NCBI GenBank assembly: GCA_963969495.1
Contig: OZ018335.1
Span: 86,038,354-86,102,353, forward strand
DNA: 64,000 nucleotides
Origin: Ceratothoa steindachneri
Lineage: Eukaryota > Arthropoda > Malacostraca > Isopoda > Cymothoidae
Direction: 5' to 3'
Shown: positions 23,026-35,573 of the stretch, piece by piece
How positions within the stretch are numbered: position 1 is the first letter of the stretch
How the letters are laid out: every line of letters starts with the position of its first letter
Made by a program: the position numbers and the translations under genes
Notes under the pieces: generated by a model
What the model saw: the letters and a program-made list of their open reading frames with translations, nothing else
Told to the model about the DNA's origin: nothing
Database searches by the model: none

Positions 23026-24147
23026 ACATATGGTGTTGGCATTCCTGCCACAGCTGTCATCACCATTGCTGCCTTAATAGATGCTGGTTTGATCACTGAA
23101 GGCTACAAAAGACATAGTTAATTGCAATAAATTAAAGAAGGGCCAAGAAAAAGGTACAAAATTCCTGGTTCAGGATTTTGACGAAACTTGTTTTAAGGGT
23201 GAAATTGGCTGCATTTTCTAATGCAGCCGTCAATATACATCTATGGTTCTGCTGAAAATAGACAACTCAGATAATCAGTTTCCCAGCATAATCAAATAAG
23301 TGCATGTTTCTGGTTTAATGAGCAAGTCCCAAGGTGTAAACATCTGCGGAAGTTATTTCATTAAAAAAAAATGGCATTGATAAAACCCTGCAGGCCATTG
23401 AAGGTGATTCTACAAATGTTAACACTAGTTGAGAGGGCGGTTCCATACAATGAGTAGAAATAAAGCTTCACCGTAAACTGATCTGGTAGTGTGTCTTCCA
23501 CACTAATGAGTTATTAATGTGAGACCTCGTCTAATAAAAATAAAGTAGACAAGTAATATTGGCAAGATGCTAGACCTAGCAACCGCCTTGAATTATATCC
23601 CTCTTAACTAAAACCCTCAATTGGAGAGCCTCTTACTTCACTTTGTGATAATGTCGTGAAGGATCTAGCTACTTATCAAGCGTATGGGCATAAGATCATA
23701 TAAGCCATAAGGACAGAACTTTCCACAAATCTGGCAATTCTTGAAATTGGTCCAGTGAACCATTCAATGTGGTTTACAACAGAAAACAGGTTTTGTCACA
23801 CATGGGTTTCTTCAACCTATGGCCTTAATTGCAGAGCTGTCAAAAACTTAGAACTGAAAGTAGAATACATTTTGGGTATGAACTACCCTCTTTTTCAACA
23901 TCAAAGTAAAACATTTTTGGCGGTAGGCCCAAGCCTTATCTTGTTTCAGCGGTGGCTACGTAACTTGCAAAAAAAGGCTGTAGTGGATGCTGTATTGTCA
24001 ACCATCAAGCGTTCAGCATGGTATTTATTCAGCTAAATGATAATAGAGACACTCTTGTGCTCAGATGACAGCGAAAAAAAGACAGCTGTTGGTCAAAACA
24101 TTATTGACATGAGATGGGGGGGGAGATAATCAGACACTTGGGGATCT
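23026..24147 (+). pseudogene. Pseudogene of an uncharacterised multicopy invertebrate protein family
   Basis: Several plus-strand segments line up, from memory, with one uncharacterised protein family seen in arthropods and other invertebrates. They are ATAVITIAALIDAGLI (23,053-23,100); GDSTNVNTS with CVFHTNELL (about 23,405-23,510), matching the family pattern GDGTxVNTG and LLHANELPLRHL; VVKDLATYQAYG (about 23,655-23,690); and ELSTNLAILEIGPVNHSMWF (about 23,712-23,772). Then come RFCHTWVSS, KAVVDAVLSTIKRSAWYLF (23,971-24,030), LLCSDDSEKK and GDNQTLGDLR up to 24,147. Stops and frameshifts break the gene into at least six pieces. No named enzymatic domain is evident, and no splice signals were secured. 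It ends exactly where a mariner begins, so the 3' part was cut off by that insertion or lost later. The biochemical role is unknown to me; its multicopy nature suggests a transposon-borne or lineage-expanded gene. Confidence 0.55.
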
Positions 24148-24655
24148 ACGAGGGGCGGTCAATGAGTTTTGTGAATCAGTAGGGCAAAACAGAGGAAGGA
24201 ATATGGCTGTTTGTGGGGGTGTTAGGACAAGTTATGACAAGTCACGACATGCAGCCGCACGCTCCTGCCTCGTCTATTTAAGAAGCAGTAGGTGATCGAG
24301 GATCGTCAATCACCAATTTTTCAACAATGGAAAAAGTTAGGTACCGCGCAGTGATAAAATTTTTGACCAAGGAAGGCAAGAATGCAAAAGAGATCCATGA
24401 ACGCATGGTTGCAGTGTACACTGACACTGCCCCTTCCTATGCAACCATTGCTCGCAGGAATAGGGAGTTCCGCCATGATGTTGAGTCCCTTAAAGATGAA
24501 CCCCGTCTATGACACCCGTCAGACATGAACAACGAGAACAATGTGGCCCGTGTGGAGAGGATGATCCTCGAAAATCAACGGGTGAAGGTCGAAGAAATCA
24601 AGCGAGAACTTGGAATATCACATGGAAGTTTTATCAACATCATCGACGGCAATTT
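24147..24655 (+). mobile_element. Mariner element, 5' half only
   Basis: It begins at a TA with the terminal repeat TACGAGGGGCGGTCAATGAG, the same as in the element at 29,642-30,579. A transposase start at 24,327 follows (KVRYRAVIKFLTKEGKNAKE, then HERMVAVYTDTAPSYATIAR), giving the first helix-turn-helix. After an in-frame stop at 24,510, VERMILENQRVKVEEIKREL and GISHGSFINII give the second. Similarity ends at about 24,655, before the catalytic domain. No right-hand terminal repeat is found, so the element is truncated. It lies in the 23-kb pseudogene. Confidence 0.85.
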
Positions 24656-24668
24656 GGCATTTTTTAAT

Positions 24669-25010
24669 TTTGTATATCATTTTATTGTAAATTTTAGGCC
24701 CTTTTTATAGGTATAATTATTCTTTTGGCAACCTGACAAGAACATAGTGAAAATAATGATAATGCAAAATTGTATACATTCGTAGAAATTTTTTCTTAGA
24801 TATTTAAAGTTAATTTGTAAAAATAAACTACCACATTGATTTTTATATCATTTTATTGCAAATTTTCTGCACTTTTTAATAGTATATATTTTGTTTTAGC
24901 AACATAACTAGAACAAAAATTTTATACATCTGTGGAAATTCTCTGTATATTTTTAAAGTTGATTTGTGAACAAAATGCAAAACTATACCATGCGATTTTA
25001 AATATTTGCT
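24669..25010. repeat. Tandem duplication of a ~170-bp AT-rich unit
   Basis: Two units offset by ~170 bp share TATATCATTTTATTG (24,672 and 24,843), AGAAC...ATTTTATACAT-type and TTAAAGTTxATTTGTxAA segments. They start directly after the mariner breakpoint. The duplication is non-coding. Confidence 0.7.
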
Positions 25011-27299
25011 AATTAAAAAGTCGCCTGAGAAGTGGTGTTTATTTTCAGCTCATTCAAATATAAATTGAACTAAATTCTATTGCCTTCAGAACACCAGTTC
25101 CTTCACCTAATACCCCCTTTTCCAGCTGAGAACAAATCCTATAGTTGACCTTGACCGAAAAATATATGTTTTGGTCCACCATTAACACAAATTTTAATGG
25201 AACTAGAGAAAACTGATTTCAAATGATAAGTAAATCATATGTGCATCTTTTTTTCCTAAATTGAGTTCGAATGCTTAATTTTATTAATTCTATAGCCATT
25301 ATATGATATCAGGTATCAAGGGAGGGGTTCTGAAAGACCCCCCTATATCTCAAAAACGGCGCCGTAGGTTATTATGACTTTTACTGCAATAGTAGACTTT
25401 TTAATGAGCTTTAATTTCATATATGGTGATCTAACGTATTAAAAAGTTCCAAAAATGGATGTGGTATCCCCTTATATAAGAATATTTATATAACCAATGA
25501 AACTTTATTGATTGACTATTATTTTGGTGTATTGGATACAGTTGTTGGAGCAATTTTATACTAGGCTTATTTTCCATACTTACCAAGTGTATTAAATTTC
25601 AGTTTTAAATGCGAAAACTATCAGATAGATGTATTGATAAAGTGAAGGCTAGAAGGCAACTTTACTTAAAATTTAATGGTACATCTAGAGACAAAGCTAA
25701 GAAATTTACTGCTTCACATATTGCTCATAATTAAGAATATATACACGAATTATTTATACACCAACAAAATATGATCAGCGCAATTAACGGTGGAAATCGC
25801 AGACGGATTAACTTATTTTGTGCCCAACAAAGGAGGAAGAGTAATAGCCTAAATATAACATGAAAAGTAGTGTTTAATAATAAAAACAATTTTTCTGTAT
25901 TGCTGAAGAGTTTAAGCAACTGTTATTTGGTTCGCTTGGATGAGAATCTTCACTCAGGCGTGCTAGAATCATTGTTCAGAGCCACTCCATTACTATATTA
26001 TGTGCAAAAGCAAGAAGTTTTTGATTACTCTTTTCTAGTAGAGCAATTAACTAGTTTATGAATTCATGACGCTTGCGAGGGAGCAACAATTAGAGTACAC
26101 TACACACACTACAGCTATCAATTCATTTTTTGTTGCTCTCTATAACTCTCTTTTTTGCTCTCTATATCTTTCCGGTCTCCAATTTTGGTAGTAAAAACTA
26201 ATTAACCTTTGATACTTTATCAAAACAGTACGATCAGAATACTCGTATAGTTCGATTTATCACAATGCACCAATTTGTTTTTCTCTCTCCCAAAAAATTG
26301 ATATTGAAACAAATATGAACCTCCTATGATATTGCATAGAAGGTTTATATTTGTTTAAAGGCCACATGTGATTCTTGCCAATACAATTGATGAAATATGT
26401 TTAACAGGATTTATTATATGCCCACTTATAGGAACAATATCTTAATTGTAGCTAGCCTCATGCTACATTGAGAATAAAGAGTGAAAACTTTAAATATTTA
26501 CAATCTATTAGTTAGGGTAAACGTATTCTGGCTTTTCAAATATCTTAAGAACAATATTCTTTTAGCAAAAAGTGACAAGAACCTAGAAAAATTATGCCGA
26601 AGAACATATGATCTTCCTTAACTTGGTTGTTACAAAAGTACAACATAAAAACGCTACTCCTAGTTACCAGTGAATTTAAATGTAATGAATGGAAATTAGG
26701 TGACAAAGAACTTGTGAAAAAGAATTTGAACATGTTGTGCCCCTAATCTACCATGACGTTTTCATATATGTTATGAAATGGAAGCTTTTCAGAGTTGTCA
26801 CTACTCAGATTTGCTCTAGTGTGTTGGAAATACTAATAATTGATAAAAATATATATTTAGATTTGGAGGAAAACTTATGCTACAATTTTGAAGTAGTCCA
26901 AATAAAATATCTTAAGAACAATGGTTCTCCCTTCGCCTCCAGTTGTTTCTTCATGAAACATGGAACTTATAATCATATTACAATTTAATTTTCATATAAA
27001 TAGCTGAAACTGATATAACGTACGAGGACGTATTCACACATTAGAAGAGAAATGAACTGGACAGTGTTAAAAATAATTAAGAATTTCTAACATACATCGT
27101 CTCGAGGTAAACATTTAGTTGCATCAATAACGCTACATACACTCTTACATGGCTTTGATATACATATTTATACATTTATATAGGTATATATATACTTAAT
27201 AATTGGGTTCTTTGGAATAGTTTTTATAATAATACTATGTATTACAATTATAAAACAGGATGTATAAAATAGCTTCGCGGGCAAAGTGCCGTGTACATA
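25011..27299. other. Unassigned AT-rich sequence
   Basis: No gene or repeat family is recognised. Short open frames on both strands show no motif. Confidence 0.3.
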
Positions 27300-27304
27300 A
27301 TCAT

Positions 27305-27640
27305 TTGGCCTGTCAGTTACAAGCAATATAAGATTCACATGATACTCATTTGTGAGGCTTCATGGTTGATCCTTTTCGGCCATGCAATGCACTTTTATCT
27401 TGGTAGTTACATGGACACAAGCTATACATTAATATTTTACAAAGTCATCATATATAAACATTATTATTTTAATAATATGTTATATATATTATTATTATTA
27501 CCACAAGGAGTTATTCTTATTTATGAAACCGCTATATCTCTTTAGATTACTTGTATTCGCGTACCAGATACAAGCCTTTATAGAATTTACATGACACTAA
27601 TTTCTGAGGCTTCATACTGAACCTATTCCGCCTTGCAATA
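27305..27640. repeat. Pair of ~75-bp direct repeats ~255 bp apart
   Basis: TACAAGC...ACATGATACTCATTTGTGAG with GCTTCAT (about 27,316-27,390) recurs as TACAAGC...ACATGACACTAATTTCTGAG with GCTTCAT (about 27,570-27,640). GCGTACCAGA occurs near 27,557 and 27,662. These may be parts of a larger diverged tandem repeat or of short terminal repeats. Confidence 0.5.
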
Positions 27641-29448
27641 GGCGCTACAAAACTTGCGTGTGCGTACCAGAATACCTCACTTCTAACTGCACTGAAATTA
27701 AGCATACTGTGCTAACCTTTAAATTAATACTTACACGGACTATGTTCACTTAACAAGAGTTAACTTTTCATTATTAATTAAGTTACTTTGCACATTATTA
27801 ATTTGCTAGGGCTGATATTCATTTCATACCACCAAACATATACAGTTTACCTCTTTAAAAGGTTGTGCATGTGGTCAGATTATCATTGTAACACAAAAGT
27901 TTCTATGCTTTTTATTAATAAATTTTTAAAATAACCCTACTCTAAGGTATGGCCTGAGTTTGTCCGTCATCCTCTTGTTCCATTGTTGCTTGCACCGGTC
28001 TGATGCTTAGAAATGTGTCCTTCTACTATTCCAACCTTTGCTCTTCGAAAGGGGATAGGCGCAACGATGATGGAGTTCTCCAAGTCGTTTTCTTCTTACG
28101 CTGACAATAGGCTCGATGCGTTTTCGTTGGCGACTTCTGTTTCCTTAAGTTCCGCCCATTGTTCATTCCGTGAATCCATTTTTATTTCGATCTTTCTTCG
28201 AGTTCGAGCAAAAGGGGTCACCATTTATAGCGAGACCTTGACGTTAATAAATGGTCTCGAAGTTAGGACTCGAGTGTTGATAAGAGCACCGAACTTACTT
28301 GTGGTAGGCTTCTGTAAAGAGAGGAATTAGCTTGACTAAGGCTTGAGATTAGGGAGGCGATTTTAAAGGAAATCACAAACAGATTAATGTCGGAATCTTT
28401 ATTTAATCGTAGAACTCGGGTAGCCTTGGACGTAAGAAGGATTCCAGACGAGCGTGTATTGTGTTTCAGCAACCCTATTACTCCATGATTTGTCTCTAAC
28501 TCCCTGTTTCCTCTGGAATCTTGATTGAATGGGCTCTCGGATTCATACTGAATTGCTCACTGATTTACCTTAAGTGTGAGAGTTTGGCAATATATATTTG
28601 TCTCGGAAACAATGGGCGTTGCCTATTATTATCCGATGATGTTGATTAGGTGGAGCTTATTCCTTGTTTTGGGTGGAGCCTATTTAACTCCCTATTATGG
28701 AGATAGAGATTTCTTTTTGTTTAAAATCTCAAAGAGGAGGCCTAGTTTCACAGTCATTTGTTGGGAAATAATGGTCGCTGCTATCGCGTTTTCAGTTCTG
28801 CACCTGCATCCCAAGGTTTGCTTCAACAGCTGACATTCTATCGCAACTAGGAGAAGGCCTGTTTTATATGTGTGTACATGTGCATATGTTTTCTGCAGTG
28901 TCAAATACATTCTTCTGACCTCGATCAAAATAAATTTATTATTTACATTCATGTTTTCTTAACTCATGTATATTTTTACTATAAGTGTTTCGTTGTATTC
29001 TAGATGGGTTCATTATTAGATGGCATGTTATTTCAGCAATTAATGCGTGTGGCAAATTACAAGACTTCATAGGTACAATAGGGTGCTCATTTTTAAGGAT
29101 CCTCTCTGGGTCTAAACCCCCTTGAAAATTGGACGTCAGAGATACATTAATCAAGGTCATAAAAATCTTTACTCCTTGGAAAATATTTGCGAATTATTTT
29201 TTGCAACACATATTTGGATACTCAAATAGTGGAGTAAGGAATTTTCCAGGGGCGCAAGACCTATATATTAAATAACTCGGATAATAGTAAAAAATCATTT
29301 CTTAAATACACAATTTTGAAAACGAAGAGGTCTTAATTGCGTTCAAAGATATTTCATTAAGGACTACGATGTTAGAATATATATGATGTAACCAAAAATT
29401 ATTCTGGTTTTGAAAATTTACGTGATTTATTGTCGTAGATTGACCGTT

Positions 29449-29450
<2 letters not shown>
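27641..29450. other. Unassigned sequence
   Basis: No recognised gene. 28,000-28,500 is less AT-rich and has the look of an LTR or untranslated region, but no repeated partner occurs in the window. Confidence 0.25.

Positions 29451-29482
<32 letters not shown>
29451..29482. repeat. (TA)n microsatellite
   Basis: Uninterrupted TA dinucleotides. Confidence 0.95.
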
Positions 29483-29486
<4 letters not shown>

Positions 29487-29641
29487 TATAAGAAACTCAC
29501 AAAGTAACGCGTGAGTAGAGCAATAAATGCAAAAAATCCTACAGGTAAATGAAAGGCGGATTCCAAGTACGTTCCAACTTGTTCAGTTCATTATCAAGGA
29601 ATAACGAAAGATTTTACAAAGGTAAAAGTGATATATATATA

Positions 29642-30579
29642 TACGAGGGGCGGCCAATAAGTTTTGCAAATCGGACATAAGGAAACGAGATATGATGAAA
29701 AGTGTTTTATTATTTTTCAATATAACTAACCGCGACTTCAATGCACTTGCGCCACTTGTCCCTGAGGCTTCGAATTCCCGACAACCATAAATCTCCCGAC
29801 TGCTGTTCAATCCACTCCGAACGGCGAGCTGGAAATCTTCCTCGTCCAAAAACCGGCGTCCACGCAGTGCAACCCTGAGCTGGCTGAATAAAAGGTAGTC
29901 GCTAAGGGCCAGATCTGGACTGTAGGGGGTATAGTTTAGCTCCTGGAATCCGCACTCACGCAGAGTAGCTTGTGCAACTCTGGCCTTGTGGACTTTGACG
30001 ACTTTGAAGTTGATCATATGGCGTGAGGTTTCTAGGCACCCAATTAGCAGAGACCTTGGTCATGGCCTAATTGTCTTGGATGATGTTGATAACACTTCCA
30101 TGTGATATTCCAAGTTGTCGCTCAATTTCTTCGACCTTCACCCGTCGATTTTCGAGGATCATCCTCTCCACATGGGCCACATTGTCTTCGTTGATCACGT
30201 CTGACAGGCGTCCTGGACGGGGGTCATATTCAAGGGACTCACAACCATGGTGGAACTTCCTATTCCAGCGAGCAATGGTTGCATAGGAAGGCACGGTGTC
30301 GGTGCACACTGCAACCATGCGTTCATGGATCTCTTTTGCATTCTTGCTTTCCTTGGTCAAAAGTTTGATCACTGCGCGGTGCTCAACCTTCTCCACTGTT
30401 TAAAAAAAAATTGTGACTCACGATCTGCTATCAGCTACTGCTTCTTAAATAGACGAGGCAGGAGCATGCGGCTGCAGGTCCTGACTTGTCATAACTTGTC
30501 CTAACACCCTCAGAAGCGGCCATCCCCCTTCCTTTGTTTTGTCCTACCGATTCGCAAAACTTAATGAGCGCCCCTCGTA
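29642..30579 (-). mobile_element. Internally deleted mariner with both terminal repeats
   Basis: The ends are TACGAGGGGCGGCCAATAAG (left) and, in reverse complement, TACGAGGGGCGCTCATTAAG (right), with TA at both borders. The element is 938 bp, about 350-450 bp shorter than the ~1.3 kb usual for mariners. It is the same family as the truncated copy at 24,147. Confidence 0.9.
29690..30396 (-). pseudogene. Mariner transposase with catalytic-core deletion
   Basis: This would bind the element's ends and cut at TA. The start at 30,396 gives two helix-turn-helix motifs over ~110 residues (NAKEIHERMVAV...PSYATIARWN, then VERMILENRRVKVEEIERQL). After a stop near 30,067 the frame runs through AMTKVSANWVP and NLTPYDQL. 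The sequence then jumps to ARVAQATLRECGFQEL, YSPDLALSDYLLF (third catalytic Asp) and LRGRRFLDEE near 29,985-29,850, ending near 29,690. The segment with the first two catalytic Asp residues is deleted. The copy cannot make active enzyme but could be mobilised in trans through its terminal repeats. Confidence 0.85.
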
Positions 30580-31239
30580 TGTGTGTAACAGAAGAGCAAT
30601 GCCCCGCCCATGTACAAAAAAAGGACCCAAAATAGAAAAATAATATCAAAGACGGATGTGAAGTATAAAACCAAATAAATAAGGTCAACTTCAATAAAAT
30701 TCCAACATGAGCGCAAATAAAGGAGACATATATGTGACTAAACTAAGTATATACATACTCGATTGTGAATACATAAAAATATAAAATATAGATATAACTA
30801 AATTAATATATCAAAGTGCTAAGATATAAAATGGACAATTTCGCTTGTGACATTCGCTCGTGACCTTCGCCGTTAAGATAATGATAAATGCTCAGCGGTT
30901 CTGGATATAGAAAGTTGCAGTAGAACAATAAACTTTACTAATTACCAATATACAATATACAAATAAAATTAGATTGGATACGTAATGAAAATTGGATACT
31001 CGTTATTTACAGTTCTAAACTAATGGTTTCCGGGTAGATAATAGACTCAGTTAGGAGTTATCGAGCGGCTGCTGATAAGCCAATGTACGAACAAACAATT
31101 CAAGGGATGACTGGATATAGATACACCATTTAAGTCGTTGCGAACCTAACTTTGAGGTTTGAGGCCTATGGAGGACGAGGGGATTTGGGGGAGGGGGGGG
31201 ATTGCAGGAGTTGGTAACAGTCGATGCTTTTAACCTCAA
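30580..31239. other. Unassigned sequence
   Basis: Nothing is recognised. A G-run near 31,180-31,200 is the only notable feature. Confidence 0.3.
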
Positions 31240-31493
31240 TAATTGAGATTCGTGCTGAGCTTCGCAGCGGGCGCGAACAAGAGGGCCTTGTTCTGGGGTG
31301 GAGTAGTCGGGGTAGGTAGGAGGACCCTGGAAGACATTCTATTTAGGTAAGGCAAAAAGGGTGAACCAGAGTACATTAGTTACACGCCCCACGATAAGGG
31401 CCTGTTAGGTTCGAACGGATTTCCCCATTTGGGGCCGTCGTAGACGACCCCAATGGCCAGAAACGTATCCCGCTCTGGGTCAAGGAGCATTTC

Positions 31494-32800
31494 TTGAAGT
31501 CATCTTGTAAGAAAGTGTTCGATGCAGTTTAATCAAAACTGGCAGTCGCCCTATGCAGGCTCAAAGATTAAGCTTACAGATTTATGAACTTTTGTGACTC
31601 TAAGAAAGACCTAGTAGATAACTTGCTCAGTTAAATGTCGCGAGGAATACTCGATGAGATCAGCTTAATAACAAGAGTCCTTCCGCCTGTATCAGCAAAA
31701 CGGTCGATAATATATCAACGTATTGACCCATGTGTTGGCACTCACACTGCCGAGGAAATAAAACAATGAAAAAGATAAGAAACAAACTTGGGCTAAGACT
31801 GATGAAGCAATCAAGTATAAAAACCGAGATGGCGAAGATACCAACCCTTGCCGAGCATGAGATGGTATTGTGCAACTCTAAATTCTCCGCCACCTGTATT
31901 GAACGAGGAGTTTTCGTTCCTCTACAGATTTGCTTCTCATACTATGACATGGAGAAATAGGCCACCAGGAACTGCCCTCACTCCGGCCTTACTTGGAAGT
32001 AATACACCAATCTGAACAAACAGTACCTGAATTGCGGCAACTGCCACCGTACGCTACCGATGGCTTGCCCAATCAAAATACCCTTGATTATAAATAAGAA
32101 GAATGCAATGATTGAGGAAAGAAACAAAAGGGCTACCACTACTCAAGCCCAGGCGACAAAGAAATCCGATCAGGATAGGACCATGCTTCAAATTGACCAA
32201 GTATGAGGCCCGAACTTGTGGTGTGTATCTTGCATGCTTAATTTCCTAATATAATAAAACTAGGAAGCTATGCAACAAAGTTCAACAAGATGATGGTACA
32301 CAATTGTCTCAAACCGATATAGTTTCCTGACACCAGCGGTCAAGGGATCTTCTCCATGCCCAAATAAAAAGCGCGTAGCAGACGAAGAAAGGTATCGCTC
32401 GGCTTCTCGCGATCCTCGCCTACCGAAACAGGAACCTACTGTAACTGATGAATTTCAGTTGGAAAATTTTTATCTGCTAGGTGAAACGACTGCGCTTAAG
32501 GACATCGAAATTGATCCAGTAGAAGTGCCTCCTGCAACCCCGGCCGTCTCTTCCCAAAATACCCTAGACCTCTGTATGAAGATTTATAGCTCCCCACCCG
32601 CACCGATACCACGAAAGTCCAAGGCAGCTCACCTAATTGAAGGAGTAATTAAGGGCAAGTATAAGTGGAAATTTGACGGCGACATCGCAGTGGAGAGGTT
32701 ATTACAAGCATTCAGACGAGTCCTGATCACCCTCTGTCCCGAATGCTGCTTCAATTTGAATCAGGACCAATTTAGGAAAAAAGGTGGTCGGAAAGGTTAG
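31494..32800 (+). pseudogene. LINE ORF1 (nucleic-acid-binding protein), decayed
   Basis: ORF1 proteins coat the element RNA. Broken pieces read SRGILDEISLITRVLPPVSA (about 31,640-31,695) and TLAEHEMVLCNSKFSATCIE (about 31,850-31,905). A Cys/His-rich region follows (CFSYYDMEK, then NCGNCHRTLPMACPIK at 32,033-32,080) that looks like degenerate zinc knuckles. Then come a basic stretch and a last open part at 32,459-32,800 with AAHLIEGVIKGKYKWKF. Several stops and frameshifts are present. The zinc-knuckle reading is moderately secure; the clade is not resolved. Confidence 0.55.
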
Positions 32801-32839
32801 ATCACCCACCAGGGAAAACGAAGCTAAAGTCAAACAACC

Positions 32840-35573
32840 CAATAACAATTAACCAGGGATAGTCTTGTTAGATACATCAGGAATCTATAAACGGTTGGAA
32901 ATCCAAAAGTAGAGCTTATAACGAAATCATAATATCCGTTGATCCCGACATCGTTCTCATTTCTGAACGCAGCTTAAAAGGAGAAAACAAATTCATAAAG
33001 ATATTTAACTACCAAGTCCTGATGGCAAGCCACTCGAGAGAGAAGCCAGATAGAGTAGCTATTGCCATCAAGAAGGGAGATTAGGGATAAAAGAGATAGA
33101 GGGTTTAGAAGAATCTTGCCATGCCAATTAAGATTCCCATGACGTTCGATGACTTGGTAATCGCAGTCGGATATCAACCTCACAGACGTTCATACGTTTC
33201 GATCCCCAATTTCCTAAGCCCGTTTAGGAGAGATTCCTTAGCAATTCTGTTCGGTTATTTAAATGCCCTAAATAGGGAAAGAGACTATAGAACAGCTTTC
33301 AACGGAGCCGGTAACTCACTAAGCCATCTAATTGAGAGAGACATATTGCAGAGTAAAGAACCCAACTTCGCCACCTTCCATACATAGAGATCGTTGACCA
33401 CCCCGGATATTGTGCTGGCGAACCGAAACTTCTCTCTAAATCAGGTGACTCTCCCTGTTCCTTTCACTCCGTCAGATCATGTTAGTATGATAACCTTCAT
33501 CTCCACTTTCCCGATCTAGGTGAAAATCTCAAAACACAAATGCCTGGCAAGAACCAACTAGGAAGCATACCGTGAGCATCTACATCGCGTACATAGTGAA
33601 CATTTGTATGGTGCCTCGATGGAAGAATTTGATGCAAAAATTGAACATCTGACATCAAAGATCTTAGAGTCTGACCGGTTGACTGTCCCATGGAAGGAAA
33701 ACAAAATACTGCCCGCTTCTAGATGGGACCACAACATTCAGGAGAAGATGGATCAACTAGAGGCAGCCCTCTATTTCGTAAACTTATTTAGGATAACGGA
33801 GCGTCGACACCAAGCAATAAGAGATCTAAGGAAAGAGGGCAGTGGGATGAATTAATAAATAACATTGACGCTGAAGGTGAACATAAAAAATTCTGGAGCT
33901 AAATGAAAAGACTGCGAGGCTCTATACCCAAGAATCTTATAAAAATCCAAGCGAATAGCATGGAATACACGAAAGACCAGGACATCGAACGCGAATTTAG
34001 AAATTATTTGCAAAACAGTATTCGCATTAGTGAAGAAGAGAACAAATTCTTTGATGAACGACATGAGAATCATGTTCTATCAAATCTTTGAGAACTGGGA
34101 GCGGACCTCACACCGCATCATTTCGTTGACAGAACACGACTCGCAAGGGAAGAAGGTAAACTCTTCCCAAATGAAGAGTATGAAATAGCCCAGAATAGTT
34201 TTAAAGAAAAAGCTCCAGGGATAACTGGCATCACTAAAGTTCATTTATTTAACGCTTCTAGGAATTTCAATCAGGCCCTTCTCGAGGTAGTTAATGCCTA
34301 ACTCAACGTTGGATACTTTCCAGACACCTTTAAAAAAGCCCGGATAATATCTATATTTAAGCCTGGCAAGCCAAAAAAAGAGATCAGCAGTTAAAATTCT
34401 TGGGTAAATATCTGGAAATGCTTATGAATAAGAGACTTATGAGTTTTCTGGAACTCAACAACCTATATGATACCCAACAACACTGCACAGAATCGGCTCT
34501 GGCTCTGATAACGGAAGAGATAGCTATCGGAAAGGCCAAAAATGATAGGGTCGACGTGGTACTTCGAGACGTGGCTTCAGCCTTCGACAAGGTGTGGTTA
34601 CCTGGGCTGAAAAATAAAATAAGTAAACTGGATATGGAGCAAAACCTAACGAAGCTACTGTGTGACTACTTGGAAGATCGATAGGCAGTCGTGAAAGTAA
34701 AGGACATCGAATCATCCTGGAGGCAGGAGTACCACAATGAGGTTGCCTCAGCCTTACACCATACGCAGTATATACCAGAGACCTGCCTTACCCTGATCAA
34801 GACCTCCCTAAATACGTCCTGCTGGCGGATGACATAACACAGATCATCACTAGCTTGTACAAAAACCCAGCGAACATCGCAAACAGAAAAAGCTGGTTGA
34901 TCGGAATCATCAACAATTTCTAAATATTGAACAAGATTAAAACTAAGGTTAAAAAATTCAAGATAATCCCAGTGAGCCGTCCTAATATTGCGGACGTGTT
35001 AGTTCAGGTCGAGCATTACGATTATTCGAAAGAAGCTCCGGTACTTGGCTTGAAATTGACCTCAAATGGTTACAACGCCCATTACAAAAAAATAAGATTG
35101 CCGAGGCCACAAATCAATTACAGGCCCTCCATGGCTTTAAACGACTCTCAATAAATAACAAAAAAGAACTTTAGATGTTTTTAATAAGGCCAAACCTCAC
35201 GTATCCTGCCATCCCCCTACATACTCTGAGCAAATTCTTCATCAGAAAAGCACAAGTTGTACAGAACAAGGCAATTCGCTTTATAACTAAGTTAACCCTG
35301 TAGGACCATATCCCTTCAGAAATCCTGCACGAAATGGTAGAGATAGAACACATCAACGTCAAACTAAACAGACGTACAAAAAACCTATGGCATAATATTT
35401 ATCAAATCATCCCTGCTGAAGTAGTAAACCCTATCAGACTACATAATGAAGAACTACCTAACCCGACTCTTATCGATCTTTCAAATGTAGCCAACTGCTG
35501 GCATTACAGGAGACTGACCCGATTTATGTATAAAAATAACAAAGATTTAACAATATATAACGAGCAAAACTAA
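32840..35573 (+). pseudogene. LINE ORF2: endonuclease and reverse transcriptase, decayed
   Basis: This would nick the target and reverse-transcribe the element RNA there. The order on the plus strand is endonuclease remnants (VDPDIVLISER near 32,943, then TPDIVLANRNF and FTPSDHVSM at 33,402-33,490, the latter holding the conserved SDH). A linker follows (33,604-34,090), then KEKAPGITGI and KKARIISIFKPGKPKK (34,207-34,380). The palm follows: RDVASAFDKVWLPGLKNKI (34,567-34,621) with the first Asp position, then LLADDITQII (about 34,822-34,850) with an intact ADD box. The C-terminal VQNKAIRFITKLTL and LNRRTKNLWHNI blocks end at 35,573. At least eight stops or frameshifts make it non-functional. 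Confidence 0.8.
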
